Shown here: piece after piece, positions 14,547 to 22,666 of the stretch | Layout: every line of letters starts with the position of its first letter | How positions within the stretch are numbered: position 1 is the stretch's first letter | NCBI GenBank assembly: GCA_964486935.1 | Contig: CAZAPG010000033.1 | Coordinates: 15,711-79,710 of the forward strand | Length of the DNA stretch: 64,000 nt | Reading direction: 5' to 3' | From: CAZAPG01 sp964486935 | GTDB taxonomy: Bacteria; Chloroflexota; Anaerolineae; 4572-78; J111 | The notes under the pieces: model-generated | What the model saw: the letters and a program-made list of their open reading frames with translations, nothing else | The model's database searches: none | Told to the model about the DNA's origin: nothing | Translations under genes and position numbers: made by a program

Positions 14547-15929
14547 TTAAATGTGAATCGCCTCGCCCAGAGTTACGTGGGCCGCTTCCATCACTACCTC
14601 GCTGAGGGTGGGGTGGGGATGAACGGTGTGGGCCAGCTCTTCAAGGGTGGTTTCCAGGCCAATCATACCGGTCGGGCCGGCTACCAGCTCGGTAACGCCG
14701 GCGCCTATCATGTGGACTCCCAGCACCTCGTTGTATTTTTCTTCGGCCACAATTTTTACAAAACCAACTGTTTCATTTAGCCCCAGCGCCTTGCCGTTGG
14801 GTTGAAAAGGAAATTGGCCGGTTTTTACGCTGTAACCTCGCTCGCGGGCCTGGGCTTCGGTCAGGCCAACCGAGGCGACTTCGGGGTGGGTGTAGGTGCA
14901 GCGCGGCATATTCTCGTATTTGAGCGCGCGGGTGGGGTGGCCGGCAATGGCCTCGGCGGCGATGAGGCCCTGGGCGCTGGCTACGTGGGCCAGAGCCAAC
15001 TTGCCGGTCACGTCGCCAATGGCGTAAATGTTAGAGACGCTGGTTTGCATGTTGTCGTTAATTTCAATAAAGCCGCGCTGGTCTGTTTTTATCCCCACTT
15101 CTTCCAGGCCGATGTTTTGACTATTAGGCGCAACGCCAATAGAAATGAGGGTCATATCGGCTTTGATTTCTTCGCTGTTGCCATCTTTGCTCACGGCTAT
15201 GGTTACGCTGTCGCCGTGGTCTTCAACTTTTTCAACTTTGGTGCCGGTTTTAATTTTAATCCCAATTCGATTAAACTGCTTTTCAATCTCTTTGCTAATA
15301 TCTTCATCTTCCAGAGGCAGGGCGTGGGGCAGCATTTCAACCACGGTAACATCCGCGCCATAGCTGCTGAAAATATAGGAGAACTCCATGCCAATCGCTC
15401 CCGCGCCAATTACCACAATTGATTTAGGGGCTTCGGTCAGTTCCAGCGCCTGGTGATAGGTGAGCAAGGTTTTGCCGTTGACTTTTTCCACACCGGGAAT
15501 TAACCTGGCCCGCGATCCGGTGGCAATAATAATATTTTTGGCGCTGTGCGTGTCGCCATTGACCTCTACCTCGGTGGCGCTTTTGAGCTTGCCCAACCCC
15601 TCAATTACGTCGATTTTGTTCTTTTTCATTAAATAACCGACCCCTTTGACCAGCCGGCTGCTAACCTGACGGCTGCGCGCCTGGGCCACGCTGTAATCAA
15701 GCTTCAGGTTGTCAAAGCTAAAGCCAAAGGTGTTGCCCTGATGCAGCAAGTGGGCAATTTCGGCATTGCGAATGAGCGATTTGGTCGGAATACAGCCCCA
15801 ATTTAAACAGACCCCCCCAATATGCTCCTTTTCTATTACTGCGGTTTTTTGTCCCAATTGACTGGCCCGGATTGCGGCCACATATCCGCCCGGACCACCA
15901 CCAATAACAATTGTATCGTAGTTACCCAT
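14547..15929 (-). CDS. lpdA: Dihydrolipoyl dehydrogenase
   Basis: 460 residues, the normal length. The N-terminal FAD site is VIGGGPGGYVAA. The redox-active disulfide lies in GGVCLNWGCIPTKS at about residues 38-51. The NAD site is VVIGAGAIGMEFSY, and the second FAD motif is AIGDVTG. The C-terminal dimer domain carries the catalytic dyad HPHPTLSE. It reoxidises the lipoyl groups of 2-oxoacid dehydrogenase complexes or the glycine cleavage system. No other E1/E2 genes are adjacent. An AAGGG ribosome site lies before the ATG. Confidence 0.95.
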   Translation of the reverse strand: MGNYDTIVIGGGPGGYVAAIRASQLGQKTAVIEKEHIGGVCLNWGCIPTKSLIRNAEIAHLLHQGNTFGFSFDNLKLDYSVAQARSRQVSSRLVKGVGYLMKKNKIDVIEGLGKLKSATEVEVNGDTHSAKNIIIATGSRARLIPGVEKVNGKTLLTYHQALELTEAPKSIVVIGAGAIGMEFSYIFSSYGADVTVVEMLPHALPLEDEDISKEIEKQFNRIGIKIKTGTKVEKVEDHGDSVTIAVSKDGNSEEIKADMTLISIGVAPNSQNIGLEEVGIKTDQRGFIEINDNMQTSVSNIYAIGDVTGKLALAHVASAQGLIAAEAIAGHPTRALKYENMPRCTYTHPEVASVGLTEAQARERGYSVKTGQFPFQPNGKALGLNETVGFVKIVAEEKYNEVLGVHMIGAGVTELVAGPTGMIGLETTLEELAHTVHPHPTLSEVVMEAAHVTLGEAIHI

Positions 15930-16239
15930 TAGATAAACCCTTTTTCGATAATTTGGAGAATTTGGTTGAAAGATTCGTGAAAAATCTCCATAGTACCAGA
16001 GTATACCATATTCCCCGGCTATTCAGAAAACAAACCATAAACCGTAACAGGATTTGCTGGTGGCTTTTGTATCAATTTTTGATACAAAAGAGGCATTATC
16101 CTGACTTTAACTTAAAATTTTTTAATGGGGAGCCAGAATGGTTCCAGGGCAGAAGGTTTTATTGCAACCACAGTAATTTTGTGTAGAATATCACTAAATA
16201 AAAGTTGTGTAGACAATTCACTCAAGGTGAAAGATAATT
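15930..16239. promoter_or_regulatory. Intergenic region with a 27-bp perfect palindrome
   Basis: This divergent gap between lpdA and the next gene contains CTTTTGTATCAA-TTT-TTGATACAAAAG at 16064-16090, a perfect 12-bp inverted repeat with a 3-base centre. It is a good candidate operator for one or both genes. An open frame across 15911-16186 has no coding character. Confidence 0.6.
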
Positions 16240-16551
16240 ATGGTTGAAAATCAAAAACCGGCCTACATTACCATTGTTGAAGGACCCCCCCCCGAATTTA
16301 GAGACGTTTCTAATGAATGGTCGATTGGCGTTTTAGAAGGGGCGGAAAGTGGCGATGTAGCCATGTGCGAGATGCGCGCTTTTGATGGCCCCAAACTGGT
16401 AAAGCGCTGCCAGGATGCCTGGCGCGAAGGTCGCCCGGCTCGCCTGGATTTTCCCACTGGCAGCGGCGTGCGCGGCGAGCTTGATATTTTGGCAATTCGT
16501 TGGGAAGAGGTAGAAGAGGGCCACAAAGTTTACTTGTGGGTAAAAATATAA
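16240..16551 (+). CDS. Conserved-looking small protein, unknown
   Basis: 103 residues, with an AAGGTGA ribosome site before the ATG. It is soluble and acidic and appears alpha/beta, with Trp-containing strands (EWSIGVLEG, LAIRWEEVEEGHKVYLWV). There are two cysteines and no obvious motif. It is monocistronic: the palindrome lies upstream and a terminator lies directly after it. I cannot assign a function. Confidence 0.6.
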   Translation: MVENQKPAYITIVEGPPPEFRDVSNEWSIGVLEGAESGDVAMCEMRAFDGPKLVKRCQDAWREGRPARLDFPTGSGVRGELDILAIRWEEVEEGHKVYLWVKI

Positions 16552-16571
16552 ATTTTCAACGTTGAAGAGTC

Positions 16572-16602
16572 AATCGCCTGCTCTCCCCAGCAGGCGATTT
16601 TT
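16572..16602. terminator. Bidirectional intrinsic terminator
   Basis: AATCGCCTGCT (16572-16582) pairs with AGCAGGCGATT (16589-16599), followed by TTTTTATTTA. It separates the convergent small gene and the histidine kinase gene. Confidence 0.85.
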
Positions 16603-17266
16603 ATTTAGGGATAATCAGCGTTATTTTGGCGCCGGAGCCGGTAATGTCGCGGGCAACGGTTAATTCTGCGCCCAAAGCCTCGGCCCGGATGCGTAAGTTG
16701 GCTAACCCGGCCCCGCCTTTGTCGGTGGGGCGCGCGGCTACTTCAGCCGGGTCAAACCCCTGCCCGTCATCGGCAATGGTCAGGTATAAATTATCATCCT
16801 CGCCCGATAGGGTTAAGCGAACATTCTGCGCCCGCGCATGCTTGCGAATGTTCAGCAACACCTCTTGAATAATTCTAATCAAAGCCAGCCTTTGCGGGTC
16901 AGATAGCCTGAGGGCTTGCTCCTCCCAGCCAAATTGATAAGCCACAGGCGGCCCCCCCTGCTCCCGGTGCTGGTCAATTTGATATTGAATAGACTCATTT
17001 AGCGTGGCCTCCGGCTCGGCGGCGGGCGGGCGCATGTCGCTGATAATCTGGCGCACCTGGCTGTTGGCCAACTGGCTGCGCTCTTCCAGTTGAGCAAGCT
17101 CCCTGGCCAGCATCTCCAGCTTGCCCCCCTCCAGCAATTTGAGGCAAATGCCGGCCTGCAAGCCAAGTTGCAGCGTGGTTTGTGCCACGCTATCGTGCAG
17201 CTCTCTGGCTACGTAACGGCGCTCGGTTTCAAGCGCATTGAGCAGTGAGTCAATTTGATGATTCAT
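16601..17266 (-). CDS. Cytoplasmic sensor histidine kinase, NarL-system type
   Basis: 221 residues and no transmembrane or sensor domain. The HisKA_3 dimerisation helix contains RELHDSVAQ with phospho-acceptor His24. The ATPase part shows an N-box (NIRKHA), the DDGQGFDP G1 box and GGAGLANLRIRAEALGA (G2). It would phosphorylate a NarL/LuxR-type response regulator, which is not encoded here. The gene lies 23 bases after the lipoprotein gene, with an AGGAT ribosome site, so the two form an operon. The lipoprotein could be connected to what the kinase senses, but no transmembrane link is seen. Confidence 0.8.
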   Translation of the reverse strand: MNHQIDSLLNALETERRYVARELHDSVAQTTLQLGLQAGICLKLLEGGKLEMLARELAQLEERSQLANSQVRQIISDMRPPAAEPEATLNESIQYQIDQHREQGGPPVAYQFGWEEQALRLSDPQRLALIRIIQEVLLNIRKHARAQNVRLTLSGEDDNLYLTIADDGQGFDPAEVAARPTDKGGAGLANLRIRAEALGAELTVARDITGSGAKITLIIPK

Positions 17267-17289
17267 AATTTATCCTGCAAAACTGTTAA

Positions 17290-19074
17290 TTATTGAGTGA
17301 TATCAAGCGAAATGGCGTAATCGCCGGCCTCCTGGGCCGAGTAGGCCCTGGCTACCAGGCGATACTGCCCATCGGCGGGGATGATAAATTTGTCGATAAC
17401 GGCGTTTTTGCTGCCGTTGAAGTCGTCATTAAGCGTCAAAAGCACGCCGTTGCCGTTATACAGGGCCAGATAGGTATCAATGGCGTCGGACTCCATCCGC
17501 ACGGTTACGGTTTCGCCGGCGGCGGCCTCAATAATCCAGGTGTGCTGCTCGCCCTGGCTTAAACTCGCCTCTTTGGTTTCACCGGCGGCCAGCCGCCCGG
17601 TGGCCGATAAATCCTCGGTAACGCTCAACGAGATGTTGTAAACCCCACCCTGATTGCGCCCTTCGCGGGCAGGTTTGACAACCAGTTGGTACTCGCCGCT
17701 TTCCGTAATGGGAAAGTCCAGCAGAGCCGCGTTCAGGCCGCCGCCGCTGTCGTCGTCTTCGGCCAGCAGCGCGCCCTCTGGCCCGTACAGTTCAAGGTAG
17801 GAGTCCAGCAAATCAGACTGAACCTGAATGGTGACAAAAGCGCCCGCTTCGGCTTTTATGAGCCAGGTATCGGTTTGGCCGGGAAGCAGCACGGCCTGAA
17901 CCGGCTGCTCTGGCGCTAACGGGCCGCCGCCGGGGGCCACTTTGACCAGTTTTAAGGTGAGGTCGTAATTGCCGCCCTGGTTATTGGCGGCGCTGCGAGC
18001 CGCTACCGTGTAGGTATCATCGGCGGGAAGGGTGAATAAGTCAATTGAGGAATTAGTCCCTCCCTCTAAAGAGGCGTCATCATTTTCTGCTAAAATGACG
18101 CCTTGCGAGTTGCGCAACTCTAAAAACGTATCAAACTCGGCCGAGTTCATGGTCAGGCTGATAATTTGCCCGGCCTGGCCGCTAAAGCTCCACTCGTGCG
18201 TTCGGCCCGGTTTGAGCGCGCCGGTTTGAGGCGACCCCACCCCCAGCGGCCCGCCCCCCGATGCCTGCTGGCTGCTGCTCAGGTTGAGCGTTACCAGCCC
18301 CGGTCTGTCGGCCGTTTGGGCGCGGATGGTGTAAGTGCCGTCTACCGGCAGCTCTACTTCAAAAATTTCGGGGTTCAGCCTGCCGCCGCTGTCGTCATCT
18401 TCGGCCAAAAGCGTGCCGTCTGGCCCAAACAGCCAAAGTTGAGGGTCGATCAAATCATCGGTGTTGATGGCTATGGTTAAGTAATCGCCGGCCCGCCCCT
18501 GAAATTGCCACTTGAAACCCTGCCGCGATAACATCACCGCGCGCGATTCGCCGCTGGCAATGATTCCGCCGCCGGTGGCGGGGTGTCCGCCGGTAAGGGC
18601 CAGCACATAGCCGCCGGTAGCCCCGCTGTGGCCGCGTACTTTTACAGTGTGCGGGCCGCTTTTGGTAAGCTGCAAATCAAACAGCCCGGCATTGAGCGAG
18701 CCGCCGGTATCGTCGCTGCTGGTAATAAACTCATTGTCGGGGCCGTACAATTCCAGGTAATTGTCAAATTGACTGTTCAACATAATGTTGACTCGCTCGC
18801 CGGCCTGGGCGTTAAAAACCCACTCGTCTATCTGGTTGGGGCCGGTTAGCTGCCCCTCTTTGATTTCGCCGTAGGCAATTACCGGCGTATCCAGGCTGGA
18901 TGGAGATTGGCCGGGCTGGCTTTCGATGGGTTTGATGGCGGCTTCGGTGGGGGCGGGTTGCAGCGCCACCGTGGGCCGGAGGGTTGGCGTTCCAGAGGAA
19001 CTAGCCGCCGTGTTGCAGGCAAATAACAGGCTGGCCATAAAGACGGGCCAAATTAGAGACAAATTCTTCATCAT
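17290..19074 (-). CDS. Lipoprotein with five PPC (pre-peptidase C-terminal) domains
   Basis: About 594 residues. A short signal sequence ends in a lipobox (SLLFAC), so the mature protein should be lipid-anchored on the outer face of the membrane. After a Thr/Pro-rich linker come five repeats of about 105 residues, each with a WxF/WxI strand, a DNYLELYGP-like strand and a DDDSGG turn, the pattern of bacterial PPC beta-sandwich domains. PPC domains usually accompany secreted peptidases, but no catalytic domain is present. The start is uncertain: ATGs at 19074 and 19071 follow GAGG closely, and a TTG at 19080 is also in frame. It is co-transcribed with the histidine kinase. Confidence 0.75.
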   Translation of the reverse strand: MMKNLSLIWPVFMASLLFACNTAASSSGTPTLRPTVALQPAPTEAAIKPIESQPGQSPSSLDTPVIAYGEIKEGQLTGPNQIDEWVFNAQAGERVNIMLNSQFDNYLELYGPDNEFITSSDDTGGSLNAGLFDLQLTKSGPHTVKVRGHSGATGGYVLALTGGHPATGGGIIASGESRAVMLSRQGFKWQFQGRAGDYLTIAINTDDLIDPQLWLFGPDGTLLAEDDDSGGRLNPEIFEVELPVDGTYTIRAQTADRPGLVTLNLSSSQQASGGGPLGVGSPQTGALKPGRTHEWSFSGQAGQIISLTMNSAEFDTFLELRNSQGVILAENDDASLEGGTNSSIDLFTLPADDTYTVAARSAANNQGGNYDLTLKLVKVAPGGGPLAPEQPVQAVLLPGQTDTWLIKAEAGAFVTIQVQSDLLDSYLELYGPEGALLAEDDDSGGGLNAALLDFPITESGEYQLVVKPAREGRNQGGVYNISLSVTEDLSATGRLAAGETKEASLSQGEQHTWIIEAAAGETVTVRMESDAIDTYLALYNGNGVLLTLNDDFNGSKNAVIDKFIIPADGQYRLVARAYSAQEAGDYAISLDITQ

Positions 19075-19300
19075 CCTCAACTCGATTTTAATGAGTGTCT
19101 ATCGGTAAATTTATTGTAATCCTGCTACCCTGGAGCGGGGCATTTTACGGATAAAGACTTAATATCAGAGCAGTTATTGTAGCATGAATGGTCAACAGGG
19201 GCTATTAATCCGGGCAGTATGAGCCTTGTGATTTTTTTACAATTTAATGCGGTTTTAATGCGCTTTTATGTGGTTTAAATTTTTAGTTGCTAATCTATTG

Positions 19301-19335
19301 AAAAGGGGGCAGGAATAATACCTGCCCCCTTTTTT
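19301..19335 (+). terminator. Terminator-like hairpin in the leader of the PATR protein gene
   Basis: AAAAGGGGGCAGG pairs with CCTGCCCCCTTTT, followed by a T-run, 22 bases before the ATG at 19358. The gene to the left is divergent, so no plus-strand transcript needs termination here except the leader of the next gene. The 226 bases to the left (19075-19300) hold the divergent promoters but show no recognisable aptamer. A transcription attenuator is the simplest reading. Confidence 0.7.
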
Positions 19336-19357
19336 GGGGCAAATTGGGAGAAAAGTC

Positions 19358-21103
19358 ATGTCAGTCGTATTCAAATCTGCTAAAATCATATCTTTGCTAC
19401 TGTTTGTGGTTCTGTTGAGCGTTTCCATCACCCTGGCCGCTTCGGGGGCCTGGAATGTGGACGGCGCTGGCAACTGGAATGATAACGCCAACTGGGATGG
19501 CGTATCGTTTCCTAATGGCGCTGCGGAAAGCGCCACCTTTGGCGGAGCTATCGGCGCGCCTCGGGTTGTAACCATTGATGGCGCCGCCATAGCCATTAGC
19601 GAGATGACGCTTGATAATGGCAATAGCTACACCATTGCCGCCGCAAATGGCGGCAGCCTGGCCTTTGCCGGCGGTGGAAATGGTCAACTAACCGTAAATG
19701 CCGCCAACGGTAACGGCGCCCATCAAATCTCCACGCCCCTTATTTTGAATCGCAATTTAACCGTCACCCAGAACTCTGCCGGCGCGTTGACCATTTCGGG
19801 TAATATTAGCCAGGATGGTATCAATCGCTCCTTAACCAAAAATGGTAGCGGCACGCTGTTACTGAACGGCAGCAACACCTTTGGCGGCGATATTACCGTC
19901 AATGGCGGCGCGCTGGCCATTGGCAGCAATATGGCTCTGGGTACGGGTACGCTAAAGCCGGGGTCAAATACAACCATCAGCGGGCAAAACGGGGCGCGGG
20001 TAATTGCCAACAACATCAACCTGGCCAACGATATGATTTTTGATGGCGACCCGCTAAACTTTACCAATACAGGTATCCAATTGCCGGGCAACCGCAGAAT
20101 AGTGGTCAACAATACTACCAGTTTGGCTCGCATTAATGACCCCACAAACGGCCGTAATCTGCGCATTAAAGGCGATGGTATTTTTAATATCAATCTCAGC
20201 ACCTCCCATCACCCGCTATGGATTCGTAACGAGTATGACTCTAACGCCGGCCTCAATATTTATGCCACGGGTACGGTGGGGCGCATAATTTACGGTGGCA
20301 GCGGTGGTCGATTATCGCCGGGCGACACGCTGGATGTGGCCACCTCAATTGTAACCAAAGGCGCCGACACGGTAAACGTGGCCGGCGAAATTGTACTCCA
20401 CGCCAACACCACCCTTGATATTGACCTGAACGGCGTCACCCCCGGCGCCCAGTACGATACCCTGACTTACAGCCAGTCGGCCAGCGGCGGCTGCAACTGT
20501 GTCAGCCTGAACGAGGCCACGCTGAATGTGGAATTGGGGTTTACCCCCACGCCCGGCGACACATTCTCTATTATCAGCCGGGCCGGGGGCAGCGGAATTA
20601 TCAGCGGCAATTTCAAAAACCTGCCCCAGGGCGCGGTATTTTTGGCTAACGGCTCGCAATTGCTGGTGAATTACATGCCCATTGGCCCCGACCCCACTGA
20701 GGCGCGTTTAACCCGCGTCGACATCCCCGCCGCCGGGGTGGTGGCTCAAAGCGGCTCCGGCCAGAGCGCCAATCTGAACACCGATTTTGCCCAACCCTTG
20801 CAAATAAAAGTAGTTGACCCCAACGGCAACCCCATTGCCAATGCGCGTATTACGTTTAATGCGCCCGCCAGCGGCGCCGGCGCTACTTTTCCTGGCGGCA
20901 ATGTGGGGCTGACCGACGCCAATGGCCTTGTCAGCGTAACGGTTAAAGCCAATGACACCGCCGGCAGTTACAATGTTACGGCTAATATTGGCCCGGACTC
21001 GGTTAACGATGCTGTCTTCAGTCTGACCAATACCGGCCCCGGTGGCATACCCAACCCAAGCTCGCCCAAAATTTACCTGCCGATGATTGTCCGCAACTCG
21101 TAA
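19358..21103 (+). CDS. Secreted surface protein: PATR-like beta-helix plus Ig-like domain
   Basis: 581 residues, from an ATG with GGGAG upstream. The signal peptide is IISLLLFVVLLSVSITLA. Residues about 35-440 are Gly/Asn-rich with the repeated pattern GSGTLLLNGSNTFGGDITVNGG, the passenger-associated transport repeat seen in autotransporter-like adhesins. Residues about 460-565 form a bacterial Ig-like (Big_1, invasin-type) domain with LQIKVVDPNGNPIANARITF. The protein ends with IYLPMIVRNS, a hydrophobic tail that may be a sorting or anchoring signal in this lineage. There is no autotransporter barrel. Probable cell-surface adhesion or structural protein. Confidence 0.75.
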   Translation: MSVVFKSAKIISLLLFVVLLSVSITLAASGAWNVDGAGNWNDNANWDGVSFPNGAAESATFGGAIGAPRVVTIDGAAIAISEMTLDNGNSYTIAAANGGSLAFAGGGNGQLTVNAANGNGAHQISTPLILNRNLTVTQNSAGALTISGNISQDGINRSLTKNGSGTLLLNGSNTFGGDITVNGGALAIGSNMALGTGTLKPGSNTTISGQNGARVIANNINLANDMIFDGDPLNFTNTGIQLPGNRRIVVNNTTSLARINDPTNGRNLRIKGDGIFNINLSTSHHPLWIRNEYDSNAGLNIYATGTVGRIIYGGSGGRLSPGDTLDVATSIVTKGADTVNVAGEIVLHANTTLDIDLNGVTPGAQYDTLTYSQSASGGCNCVSLNEATLNVELGFTPTPGDTFSIISRAGGSGIISGNFKNLPQGAVFLANGSQLLVNYMPIGPDPTEARLTRVDIPAAGVVAQSGSGQSANLNTDFAQPLQIKVVDPNGNPIANARITFNAPASGAGATFPGGNVGLTDANGLVSVTVKANDTAGSYNVTANIGPDSVNDAVFSLTNTGPGGIPNPSSPKIYLPMIVRNS

Positions 21104-21106
21104 CCA

Positions 21107-21134
21107 AAAAGTCTCTGCCGGTGCAGAGACTTTT
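21107..21134 (+). terminator. Intrinsic terminator
   Basis: AAAAGTCTCTGC and GCAGAGACTTTT flank a CGGT loop, directly after the surface-protein stop codon. It can work in both directions. Confidence 0.85.
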
Positions 21135-21188
21135 GTAGGCGTCACGACCCGGCCAAACGGGGCGCGCTGCGCGGCAAAATTGGCATTA

Positions 21189-21884
21189 TCAGGGAATGCC
21201 GGTCAGGTCGATTGGCCCGGATTGGTCCTGATACTCAACCTTCCCATTGTGGATGGTCAGCATACCGCTAAAGGGTGGAGAGCCGGGGTCCCGACCAAAA
21301 ACCACCTGCAAAAAAGCCCGCAAATTGGCCGAGTGGGTAACGCAAATGTAGCGGCCCGGCGGCGATTTGCCCAAAAGCTCCTTAATCAGAGCGCGGGTGC
21401 GGGTGACCACGGCCTGGGGCGGCTCGGCAAATTGGCTGGGGGTGGATAGCCAGAACGCCACCGGGTCAGCGGCCTGCCAGAACGAAAGTTGAAAGTTGAG
21501 ACAGGCTTCATTTTCCGGCGAGGGGGTTTTGTGCAGCCGCCAGCGAGCCACCTCTACCAGCGGGGTGATGGGGTCGTAAGCCGCGCCGCCTACGTACATC
21601 AGGTTGTTTTGCAGCCGGTCATCCACCGCCGCCGTTTCGCGAATGGTAATAGTTGATGGCGAGTCTGCCAATACCTGCCGCAGGCCATCGCGCAGCAGGG
21701 CCGCAGTTTGACGCGCCCGGCGGGCGGGGCTGCTGTAAAAGCGCACCGCCTCGCCGGGTTGAATTATGGCGGCCAGTTGGCGACCCGCTGCCAGCGCTTC
21801 TTCAGCGCCTGCTGTGGTCAGTGGCCGGTCGGTTTGATAATCGGGGATGCGCCCGTGGCGGACTAAATGGATGGTGGTGGACAT
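21189..21884 (-). CDS. Histidine phosphatase family protein (phosphoglycerate mutase-like)
   Basis: 231 residues from the ATG at 21884; a longer TTG start at 21923 is less likely. The N-terminal IHLVRHGRIPDY carries the RHG motif with the phospho-accepting histidine. YSSPARRARQTA carries the second arginine, and VTHSANLRAFL supplies the second catalytic histidine. The substrate is unknown; relatives include phosphoglycerate mutase, CobC and SixA. It is downstream of the toxin-antitoxin pair and may be transcribed with it. Confidence 0.8.
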   Translation of the reverse strand: MSTTIHLVRHGRIPDYQTDRPLTTAGAEEALAAGRQLAAIIQPGEAVRFYSSPARRARQTAALLRDGLRQVLADSPSTITIRETAAVDDRLQNNLMYVGGAAYDPITPLVEVARWRLHKTPSPENEACLNFQLSFWQAADPVAFWLSTPSQFAEPPQAVVTRTRALIKELLGKSPPGRYICVTHSANLRAFLQVVFGRDPGSPPFSGMLTIHNGKVEYQDQSGPIDLTGIP

Positions 21885-21919
21885 AAGAATTTTCGATTGA
21901 AACCTTTTTTTGATGATAC

Positions 21920-22393
21920 TCAAGGCGATTGATCTGCTGAATGTATGGCTTGTAGATCATCTAAAATGATGATGGAGAGTTCTGTCACTCGTTGTAGTTG
22001 GCGATCATTTGTGACAAATGCCTGGCAACCGGCGGATACGGCTGTGGCAATTTGCAGTGCGTCGGGAGTGCGTAAATTATAGCGGGCACGTAGGGCAGCT
22101 GCCTGTTCGGCAATGACGGGGCCTATCGGAACAAGCGCAAAGTTTTCACTATTCATTAACAAGTCGCGGTATTGTTGGTGTAAGTCAGCCGCTTGATGGC
22201 GTAGTGGTTGAGTTAATACTTCAGTTAAGGTGATAACCGAAGTAACGCCAACTACGCTTTTTCGGTCAATCCGTTGGAATATTTCAGTAACCACGGTATC
22301 GTATTGAGGATGCGCTTCCACAAAGTAGATGATGGGCGCTGTATCCAAACCAAGGTGCGTAACGCTTGCCAGGGCCGTTTCAACATCTGTCAT
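21920..22393 (-). CDS. PIN-domain toxin (VapC-like ribonuclease)
   Basis: 157 residues. The start at 22393 overlaps the antitoxin stop as ATGA, a translational-coupling arrangement. PIN acidic residues are visible: Asp in LGLDTAPIIYFVE, Glu in TSVITLTEVL, and Asp in LRTPDALQIATA followed by FVTNDRQLQRV. These coordinate Mg2+ for RNA cleavage. VapC toxins cut tRNA, rRNA or mRNA and are neutralised by their partner. Nothing shows whether this copy is active. Confidence 0.8.
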   Translation of the reverse strand: MTDVETALASVTHLGLDTAPIIYFVEAHPQYDTVVTEIFQRIDRKSVVGVTSVITLTEVLTQPLRHQAADLHQQYRDLLMNSENFALVPIGPVIAEQAAALRARYNLRTPDALQIATAVSAGCQAFVTNDRQLQRVTELSIIILDDLQAIHSADQSP

Positions 22394-22635
22394 GGCCGCT
22401 GATCCCATTCCTCACGCAATTGGTTAACATATTCTTGGGCATCAATCCCTTGCCAGATTTCTGCTCCCAGGCCATGGAGGTCCATAATACTATGTTTTGG
22501 TTTGTCGACGATTTCAACCAGGGTGGGTTCAGCAACCAACTGTTGCGTAATCATAGACAGCAGTCGCAACTTTTCAACCGTTGACAAGGGTTTAACGTGT
22601 TGTTCGTATAGTTCTTCGACCGTTATGACGCTCAT
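22390..22635 (-). CDS. Antitoxin partner of the PIN-domain toxin
   Basis: 81 residues from an ATG with a GAGGGGG box upstream. The N-terminus (MSVITVEELYEQHVKPLSTVEKLRLL, shown here only as a boundary-to-boundary description) resembles the short helix-rich antitoxins with a PLSTVEKLRLL segment. The C-terminal half is acidic and probably wraps the toxin. It precedes and overlaps the PIN gene, as expected for a type II system. The DNA-binding fold is not obvious, so the family within type II is uncertain. Confidence 0.7.
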   Translation of the reverse strand: MSVITVEELYEQHVKPLSTVEKLRLLSMITQQLVAEPTLVEIVDKPKHSIMDLHGLGAEIWQGIDAQEYVNQLREEWDQRP

Positions 22636-22666
22636 TGGATTGCCCCCTCTATTTTTGATTACAACT

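Noticed and set aside
15911..16186. Open frame in the lpdA upstream gap
   Set aside because: It overlaps the lpdA start, contains the palindrome and has no coding features.
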